Positions 38,349 through 48,315 of a stretch of 64,000 nucleotides of DNA are shown here, one piece after another. How positions within the stretch are numbered: position 1 is the stretch's first letter; the number at the start of each line of letters is the position of its first letter. Source of the DNA: Sphingomonas adhaesiva. GTDB taxonomy: Bacteria; Pseudomonadota; Alphaproteobacteria; Sphingomonadales; Sphingomonadaceae. The stretch spans positions 830,501 through 894,500 of the forward strand of contig NZ_JAQIJT010000001.1 in NCBI RefSeq assembly GCF_036946125.1, given 5' to 3'. Below the pieces are notes generated by a model, which saw only the letters and a list, made by a program, of their open reading frames with translations, was not told where the DNA came from and did not search any database. Made by a program: the position numbers and the translations under genes.

Positions 38349-39301
38349 GCGCGCGCTCCCTCGGCCAGCACCGCGGCGAGCGTGCGCTCCGCCAGCGGTA
38401 TCTTGAACGCATTCTGCTCGGTGGGGGTGGCGCCGGCGAAGGCGGTATCGGCGATCGCCTTCGACCCGCCGTCAACGCGCTGCTCCGCGGCGGCGACGCG
38501 CCACGGCCGGGGCGCGACGCCGCCGAAGGCGATGCGGGCGGGACCCTCGTTCGGGCGCAGCACCGCCGCGACCGACACCGCGGCGAACGCATAGGAGGCG
38601 CGGTCGCGCACCTTGCGATAGATATGCGTGCCGCCGATCGGCGCGGGCAGCGTGACCGCGGTAATCATTTCCGCCGGCTTCAGCGCGGTTTCCACCCAGG
38701 GCGTGGCGCCGGGCAGGCGGTGGAAGTCGGCGATCGCGATGCGGCGGGTCGCGCCGGTGGCGTCCACCGTCTCCACCACCGCATCGAGCGCGCGCATCGC
38801 CACCGCCATGTCGCCGGGATAGGTGGCGATGCAATCCCTGCTGGTGCCGATCACCGCCAGATTGCGGCTGAACCCGCCGATCGCGGCACAGCCCGACCCC
38901 GGCTGGCGCTTGTTGCACGGCTGGTTGGTGTCGTAGAAATAGGGGCAGCGGGTGCGCTGGAGCAGGTTGCCCGCGGTGGTCGCCTTGTTGCGCAGCTGGC
39001 CCGAGGCGGCGGACAGCAGCGCACGCGAGAGCACGCCATAGTCGCGCCGCACCCGCGGGTCGGCGGCGAGCGCGGTGTTGCGCACCAGCGCGCCGATGCG
39101 CAGCCCGCCCTCCGGCGTGGCGTCGATCGTATCGAGGCCGAGGCGGTTGACGTCGACCAGATGGCGCGGCGTCTCCACCTGCAATTTCATGAGGTCGAGC
39201 AGGTTGGTGCCGCCCGCGACGAATTTCGCGCCCGGCGTCTTCGCCACCGCGGCGGCGGCAGCGGCGGGGGTGGCGGCGCGCTCGTAGGTGAAGGGCTTCA
39301 T
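38345..39301 (-). CDS. paoB: Aldehyde oxidoreductase FAD-binding subunit (PaoB/YagS type)
   Basis: 318 residues. The FAD site is KFVAGGTNLLDLMK (about 26-39). The middle region RTRCPYFYDTNQPCNKRQPG followed by SGC has the cysteines of the extra [4Fe-4S] cluster that marks PaoB-type subunits. It carries electrons from the Mo subunit via the Fe-S subunit to an acceptor. Both ends overlap the neighbours by 4 bp (ATGA), so translation of paoA-paoB-paoC is coupled. Confidence 0.9.
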   Translation of the reverse strand: MKPFTYERAATPAAAAAAVAKTPGAKFVAGGTNLLDLMKLQVETPRHLVDVNRLGLDTIDATPEGGLRIGALVRNTALAADPRVRRDYGVLSRALLSAASGQLRNKATTAGNLLQRTRCPYFYDTNQPCNKRQPGSGCAAIGGFSRNLAVIGTSRDCIATYPGDMAVAMRALDAVVETVDATGATRRIAIADFHRLPGATPWVETALKPAEMITAVTLPAPIGGTHIYRKVRDRASYAFAAVSVAAVLRPNEGPARIAFGGVAPRPWRVAAAEQRVDGGSKAIADTAFAGATPTEQNAFKIPLAERTLAAVLAEGARA

Positions 39302-39939
39302 GCGATGTCCTTTCCAGCGACATCGGCGATGGCGGCGATGATGTTGGAATAGGCGGCGCAGCGGCAGATGTTGCCGCTCATCCGCTCGCGCAGTTCCTCG
39401 CCCGACAGCGCGGGCGCCGCGGTGAGGTCGGCGGCGACATAGCTGGGGATGCCGTCCTTCACCTCCTGCAACACCGCGACGCTGCTCATGATCTGCCCCG
39501 GCGTGCAATAGCCGCACTGATAGCCGTCGTGACGGACGAACGCGGCCTGCATCGGATGGAGGTCGCCCGGGCGGCCCAGCCCCTCGATCGTGGTGATCGC
39601 GTCGCCGTCGTGCATCACCGCGAGCGTCAGGCAGGAGTTGATGCGCCTGCCCTCCACCATGACGGTGCAGGCGCCGCACTGGCCATGGTCGCACCCCTTC
39701 TTGCTGCCGGTCAGCGACAGATGCTCGCGCAGCGCGTCGAGCAGGGTGACGCGCGGGTCGACCTCCAGCGTGCGCTTGCGGCCGTTGACGGTGAAGCTGA
39801 CGGGCAGGGTGGGGGCGGGCGGCTCCGGCGTGGCGGGCTGCGCGTCCACGTCGAGCGGGACCGCGCCCGCCGCCGCCGCGGCCGCGCCGCCGATGAGCGC
39901 GCCGCGGCGCGAGAGGGTGAAGCCGGTGTCGTCGGTCAT
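39298..39939 (-). CDS. paoA: Aldehyde oxidoreductase 2Fe-2S subunit with Tat signal (PaoA/YagT type)
   Basis: 213 residues. The N-terminus has a twin-arginine signal (SRRGALIGGAAAAAAGAVPL), so the folded complex is probably exported to the periplasm as in E. coli PaoABC. The plant-type ferredoxin cluster cysteines are in KKGCDHGQCGACTVM and the second [2Fe-2S] in YQCGYCTPGQIM and GNICRCAAY. First gene of the operon, starting at ATG 39939. The epoxide hydrolase gene diverges 200 bp away. Confidence 0.92.
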   Translation of the reverse strand: MTDDTGFTLSRRGALIGGAAAAAAGAVPLDVDAQPATPEPPAPTLPVSFTVNGRKRTLEVDPRVTLLDALREHLSLTGSKKGCDHGQCGACTVMVEGRRINSCLTLAVMHDGDAITTIEGLGRPGDLHPMQAAFVRHDGYQCGYCTPGQIMSSVAVLQEVKDGIPSYVAADLTAAPALSGEELRERMSGNICRCAAYSNIIAAIADVAGKDIA

Positions 39940-40139
39940 GATGGCCCTGATCGTGGCATGCTGTTCATCCAGCAGCAAGCAGGGGAACGATGCGAACCGG
40001 GATGGTATCCGACTGTATCCGAAGGGATATTGCCGCGAGTCGGCGAGCGTACCGTTCGTCACCCCGGCCCCGGGGTTCAGGCCCCGGGGTGACGCGCCAA
40101 AGCGGGACGGATAACCTTGTCCGAAACAGGAGAGACCCG

Positions 40140-41303
40140 ATGGACGCCGTCACCCCGCACCCCTTCGCCTTCCCCGACGGCGCACTGGCCGACCTGAAGG
40201 CGCGGCTGGCGGCGACGCGCTGGCCCGAGCGCGAGACGGTCGATGGATGGCAGCAGGGCGCGCCGCTGGAGCGCGTGCAGGCGCTGTGCGCGCATTGGCG
40301 CGATCGGCACGACTGGCGCGCCTGCGAGGCGCGGCTGAACGCGCTCAACCCGTGCATGACCGAAATCGACGGGCTGGACATCCACTTCCTCCACGTCCGC
40401 TCGCCCGAGCCGGATGCGACCCCGCTGATCCTGACGCATGGCTGGCCGGGATCGGTGATCGAATTCCTCGACGTCGTCGGGCCGCTCAGCGACCCGCGCG
40501 CGCATGGCGGCGATGCGGCGGAGGCGTTCCACCTCGTCATCCCCTCGCTGCCCGGCTTCGGCCTGTCGGGCAAGCCGCGCGAGACGGGCTGGGGCGTGCA
40601 GCGGATCGCGGGCGCGTGGATCGCGCTGATGAAGCGGCTGGGCTATGACCGCTTCATGGCGCAGGGCGGCGACTGGGGCTCGGCGGTGACCCATGCGATC
40701 GGCGCGAGCGGCGATCCGGCGGTGACGGGCATCCACGTCAACATGGTGGTGGCGGGGCCGGCCGAGGATCAGACGGGCGACCTGACCGAGGCCGAGAAGG
40801 CGGCGATCGCGGCGGGGCGCTATTATCAGGAATGGGGCAACGGCTATGCCGTCCTGCAATCCACCCGGCCGCAGACGATCGGCTATGCGCTGACCGACTC
40901 GCCCGCGGGGCAGGCGGCGTGGATCTACGAGAAGTTCGGCGACTGGACCGATCGGGGCGAGGGTGAGGGCGGCGGCGGCGGGCCCGGTGCGCCGGAGGCG
41001 GCTCTGCCGATCGACCGGATGCTCGACAATATCACGCTCTACTGGCTGAGCGCGACCGCGGCCTCGTCGGCGCGCTTGTACTGGGAGAGCTTCCGCACCT
41101 TCGCGGGCGACGCCGTCACGATCCCGGTGGGGTGCAGCATCTTCCCGCGCGAGATCATGCGCCCGTCGCGGCGCTGGGCGGAGCGGCGCTATCCGCAGAT
41201 CGTGCACTGGGGCGAGCCGGCGCGCGGCGGGCATTTCGCCGCGTTCGAGCAGCCCGCGCTGTTCGTAGAAGAGGTACGCGCGACGCGGCGGGCGCTACCC
41301 TGA
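40140..41303 (+). CDS. Epoxide hydrolase (microsomal type, EHN + alpha/beta hydrolase)
   Basis: 387 residues. An N-terminal EHN segment (DLKARLAATRWPERE and WRACEARLNAL) precedes the alpha/beta-hydrolase core. The oxyanion motif HGWPGS is at 100-105, the nucleophile is Asp178 in AQGGDWGS, and the catalytic His is in RGGHFAAFEQP near the C-terminus. It would hydrolyse an epoxide to a diol; some relatives are juvenile-hormone-type or haloalkane-like enzymes. AACAGGAGAGACCCG precedes ATG 40140. Followed closely by the class II aldolase, possibly co-transcribed. Confidence 0.88.
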   Translation: MDAVTPHPFAFPDGALADLKARLAATRWPERETVDGWQQGAPLERVQALCAHWRDRHDWRACEARLNALNPCMTEIDGLDIHFLHVRSPEPDATPLILTHGWPGSVIEFLDVVGPLSDPRAHGGDAAEAFHLVIPSLPGFGLSGKPRETGWGVQRIAGAWIALMKRLGYDRFMAQGGDWGSAVTHAIGASGDPAVTGIHVNMVVAGPAEDQTGDLTEAEKAAIAAGRYYQEWGNGYAVLQSTRPQTIGYALTDSPAGQAAWIYEKFGDWTDRGEGEGGGGGPGAPEAALPIDRMLDNITLYWLSATAASSARLYWESFRTFAGDAVTIPVGCSIFPREIMRPSRRWAERRYPQIVHWGEPARGGHFAAFEQPALFVEEVRATRRALP

Positions 41304-41372
41304 TGGGCTGGTCGCGCGCTCGACGATGCGGTATGGCATGTGCCCAGCAAACGACCGGCTGACAGGAGAGCG

Positions 41373-42146
41373 ATGATGGCGACCGTGGCGACGATGGATA
41401 CCCCGCATTATGCCCCCGGCGAGTGGGAGGCGCGGGTCGATCTGGCGGCGGCCTATCGGCTGGTGGCGCTGTACGGCTGGGACGACCTGATCTTCACGCA
41501 CCTGTCGGCGCGCGTGCCGGGACCCGAGCACCATTTCCTCATCAACCCCTATGACATGATGTTCGAGGAGATCACCGCCTCGTCGCTGGTGAAGATCGAT
41601 GTCGAGGGCCATCCGGTCGGCCCGACCACGCATCCGGTCAACCCGGCGGGGTTCACGATCCACTCCGCGATCCACATGGCGCGCGAGGATGCGCAGGCGG
41701 TCATGCACCTCCACACGCCGCACGGGCAGGCGGTGAGCGCGATGGAATTCGGGCTGCTGCCGCACACGCAGACCGCGATGATCGCGAGCCACGATGTCGC
41801 CTATCACGATTACGAGGGCATCGCGACCGACCTGGAGGAGCGCGAGCGGCTGGTCGCGGACATCGGCGACAGGAATGCGATGATCCTGCGCAACCACGGC
41901 ACGCTGGCCGTGGGCGACAGCGTCGCGTCGTGCTTCCTGCGGCTCTATTTCCTGGAGCGTGCGTGCGAGGCGCAGGTGATGATGCTGTCCGCGGGGCACG
42001 AGCGGCTCAACACCCCGCCGCAGGGGGTAGAGCACAAGGTCGCGGGGCAGTCGAACCCCAAGGGGATGGCCGGGCTGGCGCAGAAGCTGGCGTGGCCGGC
42101 GCTGCTGCGCAAGCTCGACCGGATCGATCCCGGCTATCGGCACTGA
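41373..42146 (+). CDS. Class II aldolase/adducin family protein
   Basis: 257 residues. The family zinc histidines appear in VMHLHTPHGQAVS and ILRNHGTLAVG. DDLIFTHLSARVPG and HHFLINPYDMMFEEITAS are typical of the group. Enzymes of this fold are fuculose-1-phosphate aldolase, ribulose-phosphate epimerase or decarboxylases; this longer adducin-like branch has no fixed substrate. ATG 41373 and ATG 41376 are both good; the AGGAG site fits 41376 slightly better. It follows the epoxide hydrolase by 69 bp. Confidence 0.85.
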   Translation: MMATVATMDTPHYAPGEWEARVDLAAAYRLVALYGWDDLIFTHLSARVPGPEHHFLINPYDMMFEEITASSLVKIDVEGHPVGPTTHPVNPAGFTIHSAIHMAREDAQAVMHLHTPHGQAVSAMEFGLLPHTQTAMIASHDVAYHDYEGIATDLEERERLVADIGDRNAMILRNHGTLAVGDSVASCFLRLYFLERACEAQVMMLSAGHERLNTPPQGVEHKVAGQSNPKGMAGLAQKLAWPALLRKLDRIDPGYRH

Positions 42147-42153
42147 GGGCATG

Positions 42154-42238
42154 TGCTCCTGCGAACGCAGGAGCCCAGGGTCACGATCGCTGCCGCCCGC
42201 GTTCGCGGCCCTGGGTTCCGGCGTGCGCCGGAACACGG
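42154..42238. repeat. R3-like repeat, diverged copy
   Basis: GTGCTCCTGCGAACGCAGGA/GCCC at the left and GGTTCCGGCGTGCGCCGGAA/CACGG at the right, with a different centre. It fills the space between convergent aldolase and enoyl-CoA hydratase genes and may act as a terminator. Confidence 0.55.
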
Positions 42239-42242
42239 TGGC

Positions 42243-43079
42243 TCACCACCACGGATAGCCTTTCGGCATGTCCGTCGCGATGCGACCCGGAAAGTCCGGC
42301 GCGCGCTTCTCCAGGAACGCCGCCACCCCCTCGCGCACGTCCGGCCCGGCGCCGAGGCGCTGTGCCAAGGGGCCGTCCACCTCCAGCAGCTCGAACGGCA
42401 GCGGCGCGCCGGCGAAGCGCCACAGCATCTGTCGCGTGAGCGCGATCGAGACGGGGGCGGTGTGGTCCGCAATCTCCTGCGCGATGGCACGGGCGCGGGG
42501 GATGAGCGCGTCGGGGGCGAGCACCTCGCTCACCAGACCGCCCGCCAGCGCCTCGGCCGCGTCGAACACGCGGCCCGACAGACACCAGCGCAGCGCCTGC
42601 GGCAGCCCGACCAGCTGCGGCAGGAACCACGCGCTCCCCGCCTCCGGCACCAGCCCGCGGCGCGCGAAGACGAAGCCGATCCTGGCGGTATCGGCGGCGA
42701 CGCGGATGTCGCACGGCAGCGTGAGGGTGATGCCGACGCCCACCGCGGGGCCGTTGATCGCGGCGATCGTCGGCTTGGCGCTGTCGAACAGCGCACCGAC
42801 GAAGCCGGCGCCGTCGCGCGGACGATCGGGCGCGGCGAAGTTCGGCCCGCCGCTGCCGAAGCTGTCCGCCCCGCCCGAGATATCCGCCCCCGCGCAGAAG
42901 CCGCGCCCCGCGCCGGTCAGGATGATCGCGCGCACCGCGTCGTCGGCATTGGCCTCGCCGATCGCCGCGGCGATCTCAGCGCCCATGACCGCGGTATAGG
43001 CGTTGAGCTTGTCCGGGCGGTTGAGCGTGATCGTCGCGACCGCATCGTCCACCGCATAGTCGATCTGCTCATAGGCCAT
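42243..43079 (-). CDS. Enoyl-CoA hydratase/isomerase family protein
   Basis: 278 residues, one crotonase domain. The oxyanion-hole motif GRGFCAGADISGG is at 59-71 and the second catalytic region is GLVPEAGSAWFLP, with Glu146. The first catalytic Glu of classical hydratases is not evident (second position only), as in several isomerase/hydratase homologues. The substrate is a CoA ester, not specified. ATG 43079 has a ribosome-binding site GGGAGAG; a 10-bp palindrome lies upstream and may be its operator. Confidence 0.85.
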   Translation of the reverse strand: MAYEQIDYAVDDAVATITLNRPDKLNAYTAVMGAEIAAAIGEANADDAVRAIILTGAGRGFCAGADISGGADSFGSGGPNFAAPDRPRDGAGFVGALFDSAKPTIAAINGPAVGVGITLTLPCDIRVAADTARIGFVFARRGLVPEAGSAWFLPQLVGLPQALRWCLSGRVFDAAEALAGGLVSEVLAPDALIPRARAIAQEIADHTAPVSIALTRQMLWRFAGAPLPFELLEVDGPLAQRLGAGPDVREGVAAFLEKRAPDFPGRIATDMPKGYPWW

Positions 43080-43099
43080 TGAGCGCTCTCCCTTATGAT

Positions 43100-43115
43100 T
43101 AGGTCGATCGACTTA
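43100..43115. promoter_or_regulatory. Palindrome upstream of the enoyl-CoA hydratase gene
   Basis: GTCGATCGAC (43103-43112) is a perfect 10-bp palindrome, extended by TA...TA on both sides with one mismatch each. It lies 23 bp before the start codon, as expected for a TetR- or GntR-type operator. No regulator gene is adjacent. Confidence 0.4.
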
Positions 43116-43258
43116 TATGGCGATGGTTCGAATGGCGAGCCCGGATGTTGCAAAATTGCTGTGTTCATGATATGTTCCATTGCTGATCTGAGCAGAGCAC
43201 TGGGATTGTAGCAACACGCAGCAAGGACAGCGCCTTCGGTCACTGGCTGAGAACGGGG

Positions 43259-43936
43259 ATGGTTCCCCGCATACGGTCGCCCGATGGCGTCGAGTTGAAG
43301 TTCAATCCTTGGCACGATCCGACGAATGGGCAGTTTACATTCGCCGGTAGTGGAAACCACTTTCCTCAAGGATCTAGTGGTAGCTCGCACCGAGGTTACG
43401 GCGGCGGGGGTGCTTCGGGAAGCTGGACCGATAGACCAAAGCCGGTAAAGTCTCCCCGTGCATCTCCGCGGAGGGGAAGCTCCGGTGTAAGAACAACGGC
43501 TGTCCTGTCGAGATCGGCCGAGGCGCCATCGCGCGAGATCAGCCGCAACGGATATACCTATGTCATAGACGATCGCGACAGAACGCGACGTGTTTCAGGG
43601 TCACTCATGACCGGAATGGTTGCGCCGCGATCCAAGCGAGCGCAATTGTCAGCCGGGGGTGCCGACCGTCGCGGCACCGATGATGGCGGCCACTATATCG
43701 CCGCGCGCTTCAACGGTCCGTCAGACGCCTTCAATCATTTTGCGCAGGGCTCAAAGGTCAACCGGGGCAATTATCGCGCGCTTGAGGACGAATGGGCGCG
43801 CGAAAAGCGTGCAGGCAAGGTGGTGACGGTTAAAATCCTCCCGGTCTTCGATGACGGATCGCAACGACCGTCTCGTCTCGAAGTGATCTTCTTCGTCGAT
43901 GGTAGGAAGAAGAGTGTTGCTATTACAAATGACTGA
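43259..43936 (+). CDS. DNA/RNA non-specific endonuclease toxin (polymorphic-toxin C-terminus)
   Basis: 225 residues. A low-complexity N-terminal half follows an opening LKFNPWHDPTNGQFTFAG. The C-terminal part matches the Endonuclea_NS_2 group: DDGGHYIAARFNGPSDAFNH with catalytic His145, VNRGNYRALEDEWAREKRAG, and ILPVFDDGSQRPSRLEVIFF. It would degrade nucleic acid in a target cell or act as a self-toxin. No secretion-delivery domain is encoded. The frame is open without an ATG for 24 more codons upstream. GC content is well below the surroundings. It overlaps the downstream gene by 8 bp. Confidence 0.75.
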   Translation: MVPRIRSPDGVELKFNPWHDPTNGQFTFAGSGNHFPQGSSGSSHRGYGGGGASGSWTDRPKPVKSPRASPRRGSSGVRTTAVLSRSAEAPSREISRNGYTYVIDDRDRTRRVSGSLMTGMVAPRSKRAQLSAGGADRRGTDDGGHYIAARFNGPSDAFNHFAQGSKVNRGNYRALEDEWAREKRAGKVVTVKILPVFDDGSQRPSRLEVIFFVDGRKKSVAITND

Positions 43937-44369
43937 TCGGACCGGTGACATGGAAAAGGAAGAAGAAAGACGGTACATAGATGAGATAACCGCGCTGTTG
44001 GCAGTGGATACGGAGTATCCCTTGGACGGTACTCTCTTGCATGTAACGGCTTGGGACGACCACGTATCGCCAGCGATATTCAAGAGCACAGGGAATCACA
44101 TCATGTACCGAGATCCGGATATGAACCTGCTTGTAAAAAAACTTTGGGATTTTTGGAGAAGTCAGACTGAAGATATGCGATGGTGTGAAATCGAGTATTT
44201 TGCCAAAGATGGAAATTTCACGTTATCTTATACCTATCCTGATGAAGTGGACGCGGACGAAACTTCGCTTGATCGCCGTGATCGAATAGTAAAGAAGTAT
44301 TTTGGCGAACGTCCGGTCATCTATCCTCCATGGGACGAGAATGATGACGAAATCATCTATAACGTGTGA
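43929..44369 (+). CDS. Probable immunity protein (YezG/DUF600-like)
   Basis: 146 residues from ATG 43929. MRWCEIEYFAKDGNFTLSYT and DRRDRIVKKYFGERPVIYPP resemble the YezG/DUF600 immunity family that partners nuclease toxins. The gene is AT-rich relative to the genome and its start overlaps the toxin stop codon, so the pair is translationally coupled. It presumably binds and blocks the nuclease upstream (inference). An alternative start at ATG 43950 would give MEKEEERRYIDE. Ends just before a bidirectional terminator. Confidence 0.65.
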   Translation: MTDRTGDMEKEEERRYIDEITALLAVDTEYPLDGTLLHVTAWDDHVSPAIFKSTGNHIMYRDPDMNLLVKKLWDFWRSQTEDMRWCEIEYFAKDGNFTLSYTYPDEVDADETSLDRRDRIVKKYFGERPVIYPPWDENDDEIIYNV

Positions 44370-44380
44370 TCTGCCTCAAC

Positions 44381-44418
44381 AAGGAAAGGCCCCGGCATCG
44401 CTGCCGGGGCCTTTCCTT
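44381..44418. terminator. Bidirectional terminator between immunity gene and pnp
   Basis: Perfect 17-bp inverted repeat: AAGGAAAGGCCCCGGCA, loop TCGC, then the exact complement. The A/T-rich outer bases give a U-tract in both directions. It separates two convergent transcripts. Confidence 0.85.
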
Positions 44419-44440
44419 CGTCAGCCTGCGAGGCGGTCGC

Positions 44441-46810
<2,370 letters not shown>

Positions 46811-46983
46811 ATCGTTTCCTTACACCCGCGCGCCCGATGCGGCGGGGGCCTGTGAGTGAGCCGTTGGTGGCTCAGGGAAGCGACCGGATTGTCGCTTCCA
46901 TGTGCTCCTGCGAAGGCAGGAGCCCAGGGTTGCGGGCCGAAGCGCCTGTGGCCCTGGATCCCGGGTCAAGCCCGGGATGACAA

Positions 46984-47009
46984 AAAGGCGACCCTAGGGC
47001 CGCCTTTCC
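46984..47009 (-). terminator. Terminator/attenuator after rpsO
   Basis: On the minus strand AAAGGCG-GCCCTAGGGT-CGCCTTT followed by TTGTC lies immediately after the rpsO stop. As in other bacteria, a hairpin between rpsO and pnp can act as a partial terminator and as an RNase III processing site. Upstream of pnp the gap 46811-46983 also holds R3-end and CCCGGGTCAAGCCCGGG hairpins. Confidence 0.65.
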
Positions 47010-47010
47010 G

Positions 47011-47280
47011 TCACTTGCGAAGACCCAGCTTCGCGATGAGGGCGACGTAACGATCGCCCTCGGTCTTGCGGAGATAATCCAGCAGCGAGCGCCGCTTGTT
47101 GACCATCATCAGCAGGCCGCGACGCGAGTGGTTGTCCTTCGCATGGCCCTTGAAATGCTCGGTCAGGTTCTTGATCCGCTCGGTCAGGATGGCGACCTGC
47201 ACCTCGACGGACCCGGTATCGCCCTCGTTGCGGGCGTGTTCCTTGATGACTTCCTGACGGCGTTCGGCGGTAATGGTCAT
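47011..47280 (-). CDS. rpsO: 30S ribosomal protein S15
   Basis: 89 residues, the standard length. TGSVEVQVAILTERIKNLTE and DNHSRRGLLMMVNKRRSLLD are the conserved uS15 core that binds the central domain of 16S rRNA. Follows truB by 20 bp and precedes pnp, the classical truB-rpsO-pnp order. Confidence 0.98.
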   Translation of the reverse strand: MTITAERRQEVIKEHARNEGDTGSVEVQVAILTERIKNLTEHFKGHAKDNHSRRGLLMMVNKRRSLLDYLRKTEGDRYVALIAKLGLRK

Positions 47281-47300
47281 TCTGTTCCCTTCGACATCTT

Positions 47301-48311
47301 CTACAGGTTGAAGCCGCGCACGACGCGGACGTTGCCGTCCTGCACCTCGACCAGCGCCACGGGGTTCTCTCCCAGCATGGCAAAGGCCTGACCGTCACCG
47401 GCGGCGATCCCGGCCAGCACGCGCCCCTGACGGAGCGCCCCTGCCTGGTCGGGGGTGAGCGGGAGAGCCGGGATGTCGTCCAGCCCTGCGCTCAACGGCA
47501 GGAGTAGGTGTTCAAGGCTGCGCGCCTTAGCGGTTTCGTCGAGTTTGTCCAGCGTTATCGCCTGCGCGAGCGTGAACGGCCCGGCGCGGGTGCGGCGCAG
47601 ATAGGTGACGTGGCCGACCGTGCCGAGCGCCAGCGCGATGTCGCGCGCGAGGCTGCGGATGTAGGTGCCCTTGCTGACGTGAGCGGACAGGGTGATGTGA
47701 TCGAGGCCGTCATCCCCCTCACCCTTCCCACCGCCTTCGGCGGCGGGCCCCTTCCCTCTCCCACAAGGGGAGAGGGAGTGAGGTGCCGCTTTTCCCTCTC
47801 CCCTTGTGGGAGAGGGAGGGAGCGCCGCAGGCGCGGAAGGGTGAGGGGGAGTGAGGCTGTGCACCGTCACCGCACGCATGGCCAGCACCACCTCCTGGCC
47901 CGCCCGCGCGAGATCGTAGGCGCGCTGGCCATCGACCTTCAGCGCGGAATAGGCCGGCGGCATCTGTTCGATCGGGCCGGTGAAGCGGGGCAGGACGGCC
48001 TCGATCTCCGCCCGCGTCGGGCGCACGTCGCTGGTCGCGATCACCTTGCCCTCGGCGTCCAGCGTGTCGGTCTGCTCGCCGAAGCGGATCGTGACGTCAT
48101 ACGCCTTGTCGCTGTCGAGCATCCGCCCGGCGAGCTTCGTCGCCTCGCCGATCGCGATCGGCAGCACGCCGGTGGCGAGCGGGTCGAGCGTGCCGCCGTG
48201 GCCGACCTTGGCCTTGCCATAGCCGCCGGTGCGCAACGCGCGCTTCACCGCGGAGACGCCCTGCGTCGAGCCCAGGCCCAGCGGCTTGTCGAGGATCAGC
48301 CAGCCGTGCAC
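47301..48311 (-). CDS. truB: tRNA pseudouridine(55) synthase, with in-frame repeat insertion
   Basis: 336 residues. It makes pseudouridine 55 in the T-loop of tRNAs. The N-terminal MHGWLILDKPLGLGSTQGVS and the catalytic Asp43 in GHGGTLDPLATGVLP are intact, as is KGTYIRSLARDIALALG at 214-230. Residues about 154-200 (PPSPTRGEGKAAPH, LSPCGRGKGPAAEGG and more) are encoded by a complete R2 repeat at 47717-47850 and are not part of TruB proteins. The frame is kept, so the enzyme is probably made with a 47-residue insert between two core elements. Start 48311 is 4 bp after the M50 peptidase stop. Confidence 0.9.
   Translation of the reverse strand: MHGWLILDKPLGLGSTQGVSAVKRALRTGGYGKAKVGHGGTLDPLATGVLPIAIGEATKLAGRMLDSDKAYDVTIRFGEQTDTLDAEGKVIATSDVRPTRAEIEAVLPRFTGPIEQMPPAYSALKVDGQRAYDLARAGQEVVLAMRAVTVHSLTPPHPSAPAALPPSPTRGEGKAAPHSLSPCGRGKGPAAEGGGKGEGDDGLDHITLSAHVSKGTYIRSLARDIALALGTVGHVTYLRRTRAGPFTLAQAITLDKLDETAKARSLEHLLLPLSAGLDDIPALPLTPDQAGALRQGRVLAGIAAGDGQAFAMLGENPVALVEVQDGNVRVVRGFNL
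47717..47850. repeat. R2 palindromic repeat, copy c, inside truB
   Basis: Complete A-A' structure: CCCCCTCACCCTTCCC, CCGCCTTCGGCGG, CCCTCTCCCACAAGGGGAGA/GGG and the inverse half ending AAGGGTGAGGGGGA. It is translated in frame within truB. Same family as the repeats around the DUF559 gene at 20901-21269. Confidence 0.9.
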
Positions 48312-48315
48312 GCGC

